Assembly (NCBI GenBank): GCA_029215795.1
Contig: JARDYH010000007.1
Location: 91,961,263 to 92,025,262, forward strand
From: Anniella stebbinsi
Lineage: Eukaryota > Chordata > Lepidosauria > Squamata > Anniellidae
DNA length: 64,000 nucleotides
Reading direction: 5' to 3'
Shown: positions 53,201-64,000 of the stretch, in pieces
Layout of the letters: each line of letters opens with the position of its first letter
Position numbering within the stretch: the first letter of the stretch is position 1
Position numbers and translations under genes: made by a program
Notes under the pieces: generated by a model
The model's database searches: none
What the model saw: the letters and a program-made list of their open reading frames with translations, nothing else
What the model was told of the DNA's origin: nothing

Positions 53201-53639
53201 TAGGAAGTTTAAAAGAGAGAATGGGGTGAGGGGAGAAAGCTGAGGTGGGAGAAAAAGAGAGTGCAGGGCTGGAGGGCATGAGGTTGGGGACACCTGGTGT
53301 AGGAGGGGGAAAGAATGGTTGTGTTCTCCATGACCTATGGCGTTCTTAGGGTCACATCTACACTATGAAGGTGTATCGGTTTTATATATATATTTTTAAG
53401 CATCCTGGCGCTTTGCCAGAGATTATATTTTGGTGGGGGGTGATGAGAATCTACTGCTAGAGATCCCTCACAAATTCTCAGGTTTTGCAAATTCCACATG
53501 AGAGTGTGAATGCCCATTAACTAGAGATGGATGAGAATTTCCTTTCAATTCTATTTTGATAAGAATTTACAAAGAATTTGCAAAGTTCTCCATATTTGGG
53601 ACAAAAAGAATGGGATATATATATATATATATATATACC

Positions 53640-53780
53640 TGATATGGACAGATTCATCTAGCCAGGCTCACGGTTTTGAATGCTTAGCTCTTAAAACTCT
53701 GGGTTCGAATCCTCATGTATTCAAAACAGGCTCCTCATCTTTAACAGCTACATGCCAGGCGAGTATAATACAGTCCTCTC
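53640..53780 (+). repeat. tRNA-derived SINE with intact B box
   Basis: A tRNA-like stretch ends in a perfect B box GGTTCGAATCC at 53702-53712. Upstream ctagccaggctcacggtttt is in A-box position. It is preceded by (TA)n at 53614-53638. A related copy is near 60600-60690. Confidence 0.55.
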
Positions 53781-54559
53781 CATGCTGGGAATAGCTGTAC
53801 CTATTGAATTTGGTTGGTGCAGATGAGTGGCAATTTCATTTGTTGGTTTTTGATAAGAATTTACCAACCTTCTCAAATGTCTTCATATTTGGGAGAGAAA
53901 GAACTTGAGGCTTAAAAAATTGAAATGCAGGAGAAAGCAGACCAGGCAGCTTTGCCCGTCTCTACTTACTATCTATCCATCTCATTATCATCCCACTCTT
54001 TAGACGAAAAGACTCCCAAGATCTCATTAAGTCAGTTCCCAAAGTAGGTAGGGCAAATATTTGGCATGTTATTGTTGCAGTTCAGCTAAAATGGAGAGGA
54101 TTTATTCTGCCCAATTCTCTACTAATCCTTTTCCAATATTCTTGCCAGGCCACGCCATTGGCACCTGTGCAGGAGGGGAGGCGATTTCAACCCAAAATTG
54201 TTGTGGCAGGGTTTTCCCCATCCCCACCTCCCCATTCTTCCCTTGGCACACACCTCTGATCCAAAAAGCTTGGTTTTTTGAGGCCAGGTCCAAGGGGAAG
54301 GAAGGGACCACCAGCCCTTTATGAATCCACCTCCTGCAGTCTCCTTATCCTTGTACAGCCTCTCCTCCTCCTCTCCAAAGGGCCCAGCAGGACAAAAACT
54401 CATGTATTTCAGTCAAACTGCTGGAAAATGCAGATGCCAGAAGTGTCTTGTTTGAGTTCAAAGGGACATCGCTGCCAAGAAGGGGTTACAATTAAGGCAT
54501 AGTGAGAAAAGAAGATTGGGAAAGGAGTCTTTAAGCACGATCTCCCGTGGTCATTGTGT

Positions 54560-54870
54560 TTCCATAGGACAGTGCCAGCTCCAGGTTTTTTTAGGCCTTT
54601 GGGCAGGATTCCCTCCATGTTCCTCTCCCCGCTCAGTGAGTCTACCTTCTCACCATCATGATCACCAGCTGCTCTTGCTCCTCATCCTCTTTCTCATTGC
54701 TACTGCTTGCTGGACAGGCAGAGAGCTGAGGAGCACGTAGGGCGTGGCATCTCCTGCTCCTTCTCACCACCACTCTTGTCTGGGCCAGAGAGGCAGGTGA
54801 AGAGGAGGAGCATGTCAGTTGTGGGCCCTCAGCAGGAATCCAACTATGCCTACCCTTAATGCCGACCCTG
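54560..54870 (+). repeat. CTCC-rich dispersed repeat, copy 4
   Basis: It contains cagtgccagctccaggtttt, cagctgctcttgctcctca, ggcgtggcatctcctgctcc and tgtctgggccagag. Confidence 0.65.
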
Positions 54871-54964
54871 CCATAGGAAATAGGAATATTGTCTTCTTTG
54901 GAGGCAAGGCCCTTCTGCCCTCCATGTTGGAGAGAGAGAGAAAAAAATGTTTTCCTTCCCTCTC

Positions 54965-55150
54965 GTAAGGGCCACTCAGGCATAATCCAGGATATAGCAC
55001 TATGAAAGTGGTATGAAAGTGGTATATGGTCTGTGTCAATGGGCACCAACAGTTGTCAGTGCACTTCAGTACCACTCTAAAGCAGTAGTGTGACTCCTGC
55101 CTTTTATATACTGCTTTCATCATGCAATATCCTGTTTGGTGTGGATCAGT
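54965..55150. repeat. Inverted-repeat element fragment (family ctacactactgctttat)
   Basis: It contains ttgtcagtgcacttcagtac and taaagcagtagtgtg, shared with 35957-36214. Confidence 0.55.
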
Positions 55151-56289
55151 CAAAAAGGTTGGTCCTAGGTTTAGAACAGACAAGACACCATACCTCAGCC
55201 TTCCCCAGCCAGGTGCCCCCCCCAGATGTGTTCAGCTGCAACTCCCTTCATTGGCAGCCAGCATGGCCAATGGCTGGGGATGATGGAAGTCATGTCCAAA
55301 CACAGCTGGAGGGCCCCAGGTTGGGGAAAGATGCTTTAGACCCATAAAATACCCCCCCCCTTCCCAAATGAACTATCTCAGACTGTCAAACTACAACACT
55401 GCCGGCTCAGAGCAGCTGCAGCCACGGTTCGCTGCTGTGTTTTTATGAAGGGACATCACAGCTCTTGAAAAACTGCTCCTGAGGGCCCTTCCGAGGCATC
55501 CAGGCTGCGACATCTGCTTCTTGTCTTGAAGCCAGGCCCATTAAAAAACACCCAAAGAGGAAGTCGACGGGTTAGCGTGGGCCACAGGACGCCCTCGGGG
55601 AAGTCATCTGGACGGCAGTAGAGGCCGCAAAAGGAGAACACGTTCTAGATAAAGAACTGCTGCCACCGCAATTGGGCCTAAATCAAAGCTGACAGCGAAT
55701 TTGTGGGTTCTTCCTAGGCCAAACATCTGAGGAACTTTAGATGCCTTGAACGTTTCCACAGAAAGTCAGGGTTTATAAATGTTTTAAAATAAATAATGGA
55801 CAAGAAGGAAAGAGTATAAATAGAGACTGGTCAAAAGGCTCGGGGGCAGGGGAGTGGTTCCCACATTTCTACGTTATCTCCAGACACTGCCTAAAGCGAA
55901 AATCCAAAGAGAAGATCCTCATGTTGTGACGCCAAATCTGAGGAATGTCCAGGGAAGAGTTTCAATAACACGGAAGGGAAGAGGAGTTTTAAAGGAGGGG
56001 GAGGGATGAAGGGAAGAGATTCAAGAGGGAGAATTGTACACAGCCCAAACCGGAGAGGTGGGGAAGGAAGACTGGAGTTCACATCTTGGCTTGAAATAGG
56101 AACCGGTGAAAACTTTGGCTATGAGGGGCTTGTCCCATGATGTTTTCCTCCGAAGGAGCCTGCTTCTGCTTCTGCAAAGGCTGCACTGCATTTTTCACCA
56201 CCCACGAAGGAGCAAATAACGCGTCTATGCAGGGTGTATAACATCCGCTCTGATTTTTCACAGGCAAAAAGACAGGGGCATTCTCATGC
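55151..56289. other. Intron 1 sequence, no clear feature
   Basis: A short dispersed-repeat piece lies near 55223-55275. Otherwise unassigned. Confidence 0.4.
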
Positions 56290-56458
56290 AGTTGCATAGA
56301 AAAGGGAATTTCAGCCAGTGCCATTGGTAGGCATGCAGCACCTGGTGAAATTCCCTCTTAATCACAACAGTTAAAGCTGCAGGAGCCCTGCCCTCTTTTG
56401 TATCTGGTCACACTAGTATAGCTCCTGCAGCTTTAACTGTTGTGATGAAGAGGGAATG
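56290..56458. mobile_element. M1 foldback MITE, copy 15 (both ends missing)
   Basis: B-type left arm plus centre (gttgcatagaaaagggaatt through gtgatgaagagggaat). Confidence 0.82.
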
Positions 56459-56499
56459 GCTCCAATTGAAACCCAGAGCAGATTCACCACCCCACTGAC

Positions 56500-56805
56500 A
56501 TAAGAATATAACAAGAACCATGGTGGATCAGATCAAGGGTCCGTCTAGTGCAGCATTCTATTCACACAGTGTCCTACCAGCTGTAGGACACAAGCATGAA
56601 CCCACACAAGTTCCCTTCCACCCATGCTCCCCAGCAACTGGTGCACATAGGCATACTGCCTCTAATACTTGAAGTGGTGTATAGCCATCAGGACTGCTAG
56701 CCATTGATAGCCTTCTCCTTCAGGGATTTGTCTAACCCCCTCTTAAAGCCATCCAAGTTGGTGGCCACCACTACGTCTTGTGGTAGGAAGTTCCACTGTT
56801 AACTA
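56500..56805 (-). repeat. LINE 3'-end fragment, clade uncertain
   Basis: The phrases catggtggatcagatcaagg, gtccgtctagtgcagcattc and ccccctcttaaagccatcca are a widespread sauropsid LINE end. Plus-strand relatives are at 58340-58460 and 58610-58705. Confidence 0.6.
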
Positions 56806-57831
56806 TGACATTGGGGGCATCAGCCTCTACTGGATAGACCCACTAAAAACATTGCCCTGAGGGGCCTCCAAAACCTGAACCAAGCACTGCTCTAGGAATG
56901 GAAAGATCTATCAGTCTCAATTACAGCAAAATTGTTGGCTTTGTGTTGTCAACGTCATTCCTGAACGAGCTTGTTTAGCTGAAATGTTGTTCTGTGGAGA
57001 TGTTCCTCAAATACATGCAGTTTGTGGGCACTTTCCCTTAACAGACACATTTTGCTGCTCATTTTTCCTGAAACAATCTGTGTTAGAAAGCTCATTAGAA
57101 GTGTGGATTTCAGAACACAACTCTGACTTGGCTCGCTGAAAGGCTCAGAAAGTATGAATTGGGTAAATCCATAAGAAAATATTCAGAAGTAATTCCTATA
57201 CATAACACCCCAATTCTCAGGTGTATTGGCTGACCATGTCCCCCAGCTTTTACACAATGCTACAAAAATATTCTCTGCCTGCTCTCTTGGTAGCCATCAA
57301 GACTGCAATAGCTTATGTAGTACTGGGCTAGAAAGAAGGTGTGTTAGTAATGGGACCGCAAAATTTTCCTGTTTGTAAAACTTAGGGCCCAATCCTATAC
57401 ATGTTGGGGGGGGGGATCCTAAAATGCTGGTTGGAGGGTGCTGGGCATTGTAGGACTTTTTTACGTTGTCTAAACATGCATACAATTAGGCCCTTAATAT
57501 TTGATTATGTAATGAATTGTTTATTTTTATCTTGTTTCTCTACATAAAAATGCACCCCAAGCGGCATATAAGAAGAACATTAATACAGATTCCAAAAGCT
57601 ATAAGAAAAATAATCATAAAGCCAAAAAGCAGTAACAAAAGAACATAAAAGCAATTAAAATTGGCAGTTACTAAGTCTCCTTGGAAAAAAAGAAATTTTG
57701 TAACCCATCTAAAAGCCAAAAGGAAGGAAACCTGTTGGATCATTTCTATTAAGATATAGCACACCTGTGGAACCACCAGTAAGGAGGTGCTCTGCCCAGA
57801 TCAACAGAACCACTAGGCAACAGCACACCTA

Positions 57832-57873
<42 letters not shown>

Positions 57874-58335
57874 CTGGATCAAGTTTGGATGAATATGTTT
57901 GGTTATTGTAGAATAGCTACAACTCAAACACATGCAGCAACATTTACTGCCTGGATAGGAAGTTATGAGTAGCAAAAGGAAAGCAAGTATATTTACTGTG
58001 CCTACCAAGAAAATAGTTTTAAAAAGGGATCCTCACTCTGACACATCCCTACCCCAGCATAACCCCAACAGCAAATAAGTCAGACCATTAAAAGGCAATG
58101 TTGGACATATTCTATGGTTTCTTAAGAAACTAGCCTGAGGAAATCTGTAGCAGAGCTGAAAAACAGTGGAATTGCCTTTCCCAAGCATCTTGTTTGTTTC
58201 TATCTACTGAATTATTCTTCCTTCCTACAGCAGCCAAACTCACACAAATTCCTGGAGAAGGCTATCAATGACTACTAGTCCTAATAGCTACATGTTCCCT
58301 CCAGTATCAGAGGCACCAAGCCAATGTACATCTGT
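56806..58335. other. Intron 1 sequence with (TTA)n
   Basis: The (TTA)n tract is at 57832-57873. No other feature supported. Confidence 0.4.
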
Positions 58336-58339
58336 GGCA

Positions 58340-58705
58340 GGTGAACATGGGTGCGCTCATGTCCTGTTTGGGTCTCCCATGGGCAGCTGGGCAGCCTCTG
58401 TGTGAACAGAATGCTGTACTAGATGGACCCTTGGTCTGATCCAGCAGGGCTCTTCTTATGTTATGTACACCCCTTGCAAATTCTGTTGATTGTATTTGAA
58501 TTATTTATTTGATGTTTTACTTTTGAATCAGCTAGATTCATGGAGGACAAGGCTATCAATGGCTATATATTACCTACAATATCAGTACACCTTTGTATGT
58601 GAGGTGCTGGAGTAGGATGGTGTGTTACTCATGTCCTGCTTGTGGGCCTCCCATCTGGTTGGCCACTGTGTGAACAGAATGCTGGACTAGATGGGGCTTT
58701 GATCC
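58340..58705 (+). repeat. Two LINE 3'-end fragments, clade uncertain
   Basis: The phrases gtgtgaacagaatgctgtac, tagatggacccttggtctga and the parallel gtgtgaacagaatgctggac appear at 58400 and 58662. Complementary to 56500-56805. Confidence 0.6.
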
Positions 58706-59942
58706 AGCATTAACAATACAAATCCAATCATACAATAAAAATCCAGGAATCTGGATCAAACTGGGAGAGCAATGAAACAAGACGAATCCTCAAACGCTGG
58801 CCTGCTTAAACCTGAAGGGGAATTTTCTTCCCAGCTCATCCGAACTGCATGCCCTCCCCACCCCTCATAGCATTGGGACCTCATTTCATTTTGCCAAAGG
58901 TGGCAGCTGTCACACGGTACAAACCAGCAGGACAGAGAGGAAAAGGCCAAGGAACAAACAGGGCAGTAAATGAAAGGCGTCTGCTGTTTACTTCACACTT
59001 AGCCAATTCCTCGGAAAAACAAGCCCGTAAGTCAGGAAGACGGGACGTCTGCTTCTTACCTCACGGAGGAATGGAAGGGGAGCACGTGAAGAAGGGAGGG
59101 GGGGAGCATGGAGCGGCTTTGGACACCAGCAATGCGGACTGGGAGAATGGGAGAGGCTGCTGCAGAAGCCGTCAAGGGATCTGAACCGAGAGACAGCCAG
59201 CAACCGTGACAGGCCGCAGGTTGGAGGCAAACAGGAAGGCAGCCCTGCAGCAGCCATTGTTTGCTTTGAGTGGCAGGGCAGCCAAAGGACGGCTCCAAAC
59301 AAAGGCCAAGATCAAACCTGGAAGGGCAGCCGGACAGAGAGAAGGATCTATCAGCTGGGTCAGTGAGCAAAGCCAAGGTCAAACACAGGGGAAAACAAGC
59401 TCTTAGGAACAAGGTAAAGCTGGTAACTATGCAATCAGTACCATGGGCAATTCCCCAGGCAGGCCACATAGAACCTGTGTTACCCCTACAGTAGGTAGAC
59501 TAGAGCTGGAGGCTTATGCAGCCTGCCCACCCAGACCCAGTTGCAAAAAGTTAATCCAGGGTTCTTGCTCTGGAGGAGTCCCCTACTCTTGATGAGCTCT
59601 CCTACCTCCAAGGAGCCCTCTGACTCCTGAGTAGTCTGGTTTTCCGGGCCCTCAGGTGTGTGTTTTGCTGATAGGGGGTGGCCTTGGCCTGTACCTTTGG
59701 GTGCTCTCAGGCTGGTTGGTTGTGTGGCCTCTTTTTTGACTTCCTGGATTGTATAGATTCATCCGGAGCCCTATTTCGAGCTTTGGGGCCCACTGTCGCC
59801 ATGGGTGTAGCCTCTGTGAGGGTTTCAGGGGTGCCTTTGGGAGTGCTGGAATTGGGGGGCAGCCTCATGGGGTCTTGGGTCTCAAGATCTTCATTGGAGG
59901 AGGGGGAGACATCCCGGCCTAGGTCAGTCATGACATTAAATA
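58706..59942. other. Intron 1 sequence, no feature seen
   Basis: Moderately GC-rich around 59000-59350 but without a convincing exon or CpG-island boundary. Confidence 0.4.
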
Positions 59943-60258
59943 TAGGGTGACCCTATGGAGAGGAGGACAGGGCTCCTGTATCTTTAACAGTTGCAACGGA
60001 AAGGGGATTTCAGCAGGTGCTATTTGCATGCAGCACCTGGTGAAATTCCTTCTTCATCATAACAGTTCAAGCTGCAGGAGCCGGGCCCTCTTGACCAGAT
60101 ACAAAAGAGGGCAGGGCTCCTGCAGCTTTAATTGTGGTGATGAAGAGGGAATCCCACCAGGTGCTGCATGCATACAAATAAGACCTCCTGAAATTCCCTT
60201 TTCTACACAACTGTTAAAGATACAGGAGCCCTGTCCTCCTTTCCATAGGGTCACCCTA
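59943..60258. mobile_element. M1 foldback MITE, copy 16 (B type, near-perfect target duplication)
   Basis: It runs TAGGGTGACC to GGTCACCCTA, flanked by ATTAAATA and ATTAAATC (7 of 8 bases). Confidence 0.92.
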
Positions 60259-60352
60259 ATTAAATCTGTGGAACATATTGTTGCAAGATATTATTATTGT
60301 GATGGCCACCAGTGTACCTGGCCTTTTTAAATAAAGGCACGACCTATTAGGT

Positions 60353-60534
60353 TAGGGTGACCCTATGGAAAGGAGGACAGGGCTCCTGTATCTTTAACAG
60401 TTGTGAAGAAAAGGGAAATTCAACAGGTGTCATGCAGCACCTGGTGAAATCCCCTTTTCATCACAACAGTTAAAGCTGCAAGAGCCCTGACCTCCTTTGT
60501 ATCTGGTCACTTTAGCTATGCTATACTAGAGTGC
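60353..60534. mobile_element. M1 foldback MITE, copy 17 (left half)
   Basis: It starts TAGGGTGACCCTATGGAAAG and stops after the centre (ctatgctatactagagtg). It lies 95 bases from copy 16. Confidence 0.85.
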
Positions 60535-60689
60535 TATAATCCACTTTAATTTTTAATTTTCACTTTAAAAAACCACTTTAAGACTAGAAAAAATGAGAAA
60601 TTGAGAGAAACTGAAATTGACAGATTCATCCACCCCAAACAAGCAAGAGTGCTTGGCTCAAATCCCAGATTCCCCAATAGCTACAAACT

Positions 60690-62815
60690 GCAAGAGCCGA
60701 GAAGCATAACTCCATGTCAAGAGACACAATGTGGACTTCAGACTACTAGTCATTGTAGACTGACAGAGAGGGACGAGCCAGGGCTGAAAGCAACACACTA
60801 AGCTACAAGACCAGGGGACCCGATAACATTTAGCAACATTGGTTATATTTCTGAAGCTCTCTGGGGTTCTTCCTGGTCAGATTAGTTTCCCCCTTTGGAA
60901 TTTCATCCTACTAAACCCCTGTTTAAAGAGAGAGAAAAAGGAGAAGACAGAAGAGATTTTCAAGCCTAAAAATGCAATCAAAGAGCAATCAGAAATCTAC
61001 CCCCAGGCCTTGTCCTATTTGTGACACAGGACGCTCAATTATAAGGCCCCATTGGGTTGGAAATCTTTAGATAACATCTGCTGAACCAATGCCCAGAAAC
61101 CTCATCCCCCAGCAGGATGCTCAACAGACAAGCACATCTTTAAAAGGGGTACAAATCTCCTCCATGCAAAGGGAGGTGGAAGCAGGGGAGGCTGGTGGCT
61201 CTGGTGTCAGTGGGCAGTGGATCTGCTCCAGGTTTCAGTCAGAACTGTGAAGGAGCTACACAAGGTGCGTCACACCTTGGAGAGTTGCTTTGCAGTTCTG
61301 ACTGGTTCTGATTGGAACACATTCATCACTCCACTGACCTTGGAGCCACCAGCCTCCACTGATGGAACAGATAAAACAAATAAGAATCCAGGGAGGGTAA
61401 AGTGCATGTGTTGTGTTTGCATACATGCAGGTCCAATGCAAAGGATCCAGGTAACAAGGCTGGGGTGGAGCTCTCTCTGCCTGCAACCTTGGGGACCGCC
61501 ACTGCCAGACAGGAATAGACAATATTATCTGGCAAGATGGGCCAATGATCTACCTCATCTTCACAGGTTCAGATAAGGAAGGTGGAGGTCTGGGTGGGGA
61601 ATTGCCAACCAGATCAAAAGACTTTGCAATGGAAATAATAATTTTGAAAACACTGCTGTCTTGGAGCCACAATAGGAGATATGAAACTCTCCACCCCCTC
61701 TCTCTGGCATAGGAAAGCAACTCAGAAAATCGCAAGACTTGAAATAAAACTAGCTAGCGGGAGCCGCAGATATGATTGGGATAAGTACATCTGCTGTTGA
61801 ACAAAGAGCGATGCATACATGAATGGCTCTGTGCCCAAAGGACCATAAAGGATTGCCTCCAATTGCAATGGACATTGGGTTTGGGTTATTCCTAGCTCCT
61901 TTCTCCTCTTCTTCTTTGACCCTGGACAAGCTGCATTACTGCACAAGTCTCAAAGAGGGTGTTCCTTTCACTGTGGGGAAAGCAATTTGAGTAGAGTCTT
62001 CTGCTTAGCAGTAGAGTTGTGCTAGCTAGAGATGTCATGAGTATGCAGGATGGTGGTTCGGTCTCTTCTGGAAAGGAGATGTTGCGTAAAGGGCCCCTTT
62101 GGTGGGTGATTCCTGACCCCATTGCTGTGTGCCAATGACTTGCCCTCCCTTCCCTGCAACATTCCTTTCCTAGAAGAGGCCAAGCCACCATTTTGTGCAA
62201 AATGGTGGTGGCTCACAAAGAGGACGGACAGCCCCCACGGCCTCGTTGGCTGTTCGCCGAGCCACTGAGAAGCTCACGCAGTGCTGAGAACAGGGCTGGG
62301 TGATGGCGGCGGCTTGATGAGCAACTGATGAAGCCGGGCAAGGTTGGGTTTGCTCATCCCTAGCACTAGCCCAAATCATGCAAGCATCATGGAAAACTGG
62401 CAGAAATCCTTTTGGCTGTCTAAGGGGATGAGGCAGGGCCCTATTTTACTTATGCTGTAAAAGCGCTATTTACATTTTCAGCACTGGAAATGGGACCATT
62501 AAACCAGACTGAAGTCTGAGTATCTGACCACCATGGACCACACTCCTTTAAAGGGAGGGAAGGAACGTGAACTCTTTTTGATCTGTAGCCTATACGATCA
62601 GCAGCCTGACAACTCAAGGTATCTCACAAGTTATTCCTTGTGCAGAAAACTGTAATGAAGCAAGTGAATCTTCCTTCAATCCAAAAGAACTTTTACTGGA
62701 ATAGATTATGTGCTATTCCAATGGTTGCTATCATTTGAAAAATAGACCCACTTAAGAGAGATGAGAATTAAATAAAATGGAAATTAAGGTCAGGAATGGA
62801 TAATAAATTTGCTGG
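60690..62815. other. Intron 1 sequence, no clear feature
   Basis: No gene, exon or strong repeat recognised. Confidence 0.4.
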
Positions 62816-62819
62816 ATTC

Positions 62820-63205
62820 ACAATTTAATGCAAGATTACCCAACTGGCATCTCCCGGAACTGAATGCTTATGTGAACGCAATTTGCAGTTAGAAATCTGT
62901 ACATTTCTTAGTTTGCAATATGATTTGCAAACGGAAAAAAAAATACATTTGAAAATGTGCACATTAGAAAAATGCACATAAATATGATTTAGTCGATGGA
63001 TACATGCATGCATTTGGAAAGAATTGCACAACCCCCCCCACAGATTTTCAAAAATGCAAATACAAATACATATAAATTTCTGTGCGGGGAAAAAAAAGGT
63101 TCATGCTATGAAGTGGAACCATGATAAAACAAGTTGAGGGATGGAGAAAAATGTGAACTTGAACAAAACTGAAATTGACAGATTTGCCCATTGCTAATTA
63201 AGTCT
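62820..63205. repeat. AT-rich dispersed repeat (gcacattt family)
   Basis: It contains gaaaatgtgcacattagaaa, aatgcacataaatatg and an end reading aactgaaattgacagattt. Confidence 0.5.
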
Positions 63206-63449
63206 AATTTTAGTCTTAATTTCCCCAATCAATATATGAACTTTGGCTTTCTTCAGCACCTTCTTCTTCTCTCAGGTTTCCTTCCTTTCCTTTCTGGCTT
63301 CCTTTCGAGCCACCCCCACTCCCAACTCATTTCCTAGCACTCATCTTCTCTTAGGCTGCAATTTCCCCAGGTCTCTGCCTCCTCGTTTCTTAGGCCCTCC
63401 AACTTCCGCACTTTCAAACTAATAAACGGACCAGCATTCAAATTATCCT

Positions 63450-63790
63450 TCAAAATCCGCATTTCTCCAATTTTCTTTATTGAAGTTCTCCAGTAAAAAC
63501 AAAAAAAGGGGACAATGTGTATATTATGAGAAGATGCACAAAAAAGTGGACAACTGTTTATACCTTTGTAAGGACATTAGGAAAATAACTTTAAAATGCA
63601 TTATATTAGGAAAATTGCTTGCAAAAATGTGAGCATTAGTAAAAAATGCAAATATTAGGAGAAATGGGAACCAAAATGCATACAGATTTTCATGTGAACT
63701 TAAAAGTAAAATCTCAAAGTGGGGGACAAACCAATCTTAAAGTTGGAATAAATGAGAAAAACTGAAATTGACAGCTTATTCCATTCCTAG
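63450..63790. repeat. AT-rich dispersed repeat (gcacattt family), second copy
   Basis: It contains ttatgagaagatgcacaaa and aaaactgaaattgacagctt and ends cattcctag. The aactgaaattgacag end is shared with the previous copy and with 60600-60625. Confidence 0.5.
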
Positions 63791-63959
63791 AGGTAACCCA
63801 TCCTTCCTTCCTTCCTTCGCTGTAGATTTCCTGTTTGTAAATGCTTTCTTCTAAATGTCTTTGCAAAGGTGTAAACAGGTGACAGATGTACTGGCAAAGA
63901 AAAAGACGCAGAACTTGTCTCAATGAATTATTCACTACTCACCCTAGCATTATTCTCAC

Positions 63960-64000
63960 TTATGATGTAGACTCCAGCCATCAAAACCAGTAAATTACTA
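63960..64000 (-). CDS. Candidate signal-peptide exon of COL16A1 (tentative, runs off the edge)
   Basis: The first secure exon (51042-51116) starts in the middle of a codon and has no signal peptide, so an upstream coding exon must exist. At the right edge the minus strand reads SNLLVLMAGVYII and then one base before a GTGAGA donor. The hydrophobic run and the phase (one base left over, completed by GG of the next exon to give Arg) both fit. Against it: the visible part is only 41 bases, the residues before the junction do not look like a cleavage site, and a stronger donor (AGG|GTGAGT, exon end 63943) would be out of phase. This could be chance. Confidence 0.2.

Noticed and set aside
53640..53780. 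tRNA gene
   Set aside because: Only the B box is good; the A box and cloverleaf are poor, so it is a SINE.
59056..59200. Possible signal-peptide exon with strong GAG|GTAAGA donor at 59059
   Set aside because: The frame required by exon 2 has a stop codon directly before the donor; it could only be a non-coding exon, for which there is no evidence.
62170..62400. Possible first exon ending at a GTGAGC donor near 62266
   Set aside because: The phase-compatible frame has an upstream stop and no initiating Met or hydrophobic signal.

Overview
The window is vertebrate nuclear DNA: one gene cut into small exons by long, repeat-filled introns. The repeats are fragments of CR1- and L2/L3-like LINEs, tRNA-derived and MIR-like SINEs, and very many short hAT-like inverted-repeat elements. 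That mix suggests a non-avian reptile, most likely a squamate. This is inferred from repeat types and was not tested by alignment.

The only gene I can support is COL16A1 (collagen alpha-1(XVI) chain) on the minus strand. Its 5' part lies at the right. Twelve coding exons run from 51116 down to 664, all with GT-AG splice sites and compatible phases, giving about 358 codons. They encode the N-terminal NC11 region (mature N-terminus, whole thrombospondin-N-terminal-like/LamG domain, cysteine-rich linker and CPPC microexon), then the first collagenous block, a short cysteine-containing interruption, and the start of the next collagenous block. The signal-peptide exon is not securely found; a weak candidate sits at the extreme right edge. 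The 3' part of the gene lies off the left edge.

Layout from left to right: 0.6-1.1 kb, three collagen exons; 1.1-3.2 kb, intron; 3.2-17.2 kb, exons 10 to 6 among foldback elements; 20.6-23.4 kb, the two larger TSPN exons; 23.4-48.4 kb, a 25-kb intron packed with nested elements, including a 1.87-kb giant palindrome (30965-32832) and a decayed LINE (40541-43466) split by a foldback element; 48.4-51.1 kb, exons 3 and 2; 51.1-64 kb, a repeat-rich 5' intron.

The most unusual content is transposon biology. One family of about 320-bp palindromic elements (called M1 here) occurs about 17 times. Several copies are flanked by identical 8-bp duplications, the mark of hAT transposition. A second family (M2, ends TAGGGATGTG) has three full copies of 660-1868 bp, each with a perfect 8-bp duplication and each inserted inside another element. 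Several element ends lie within tens of bases of COL16A1 splice sites. Family names M1-M8 are labels used only in this answer.
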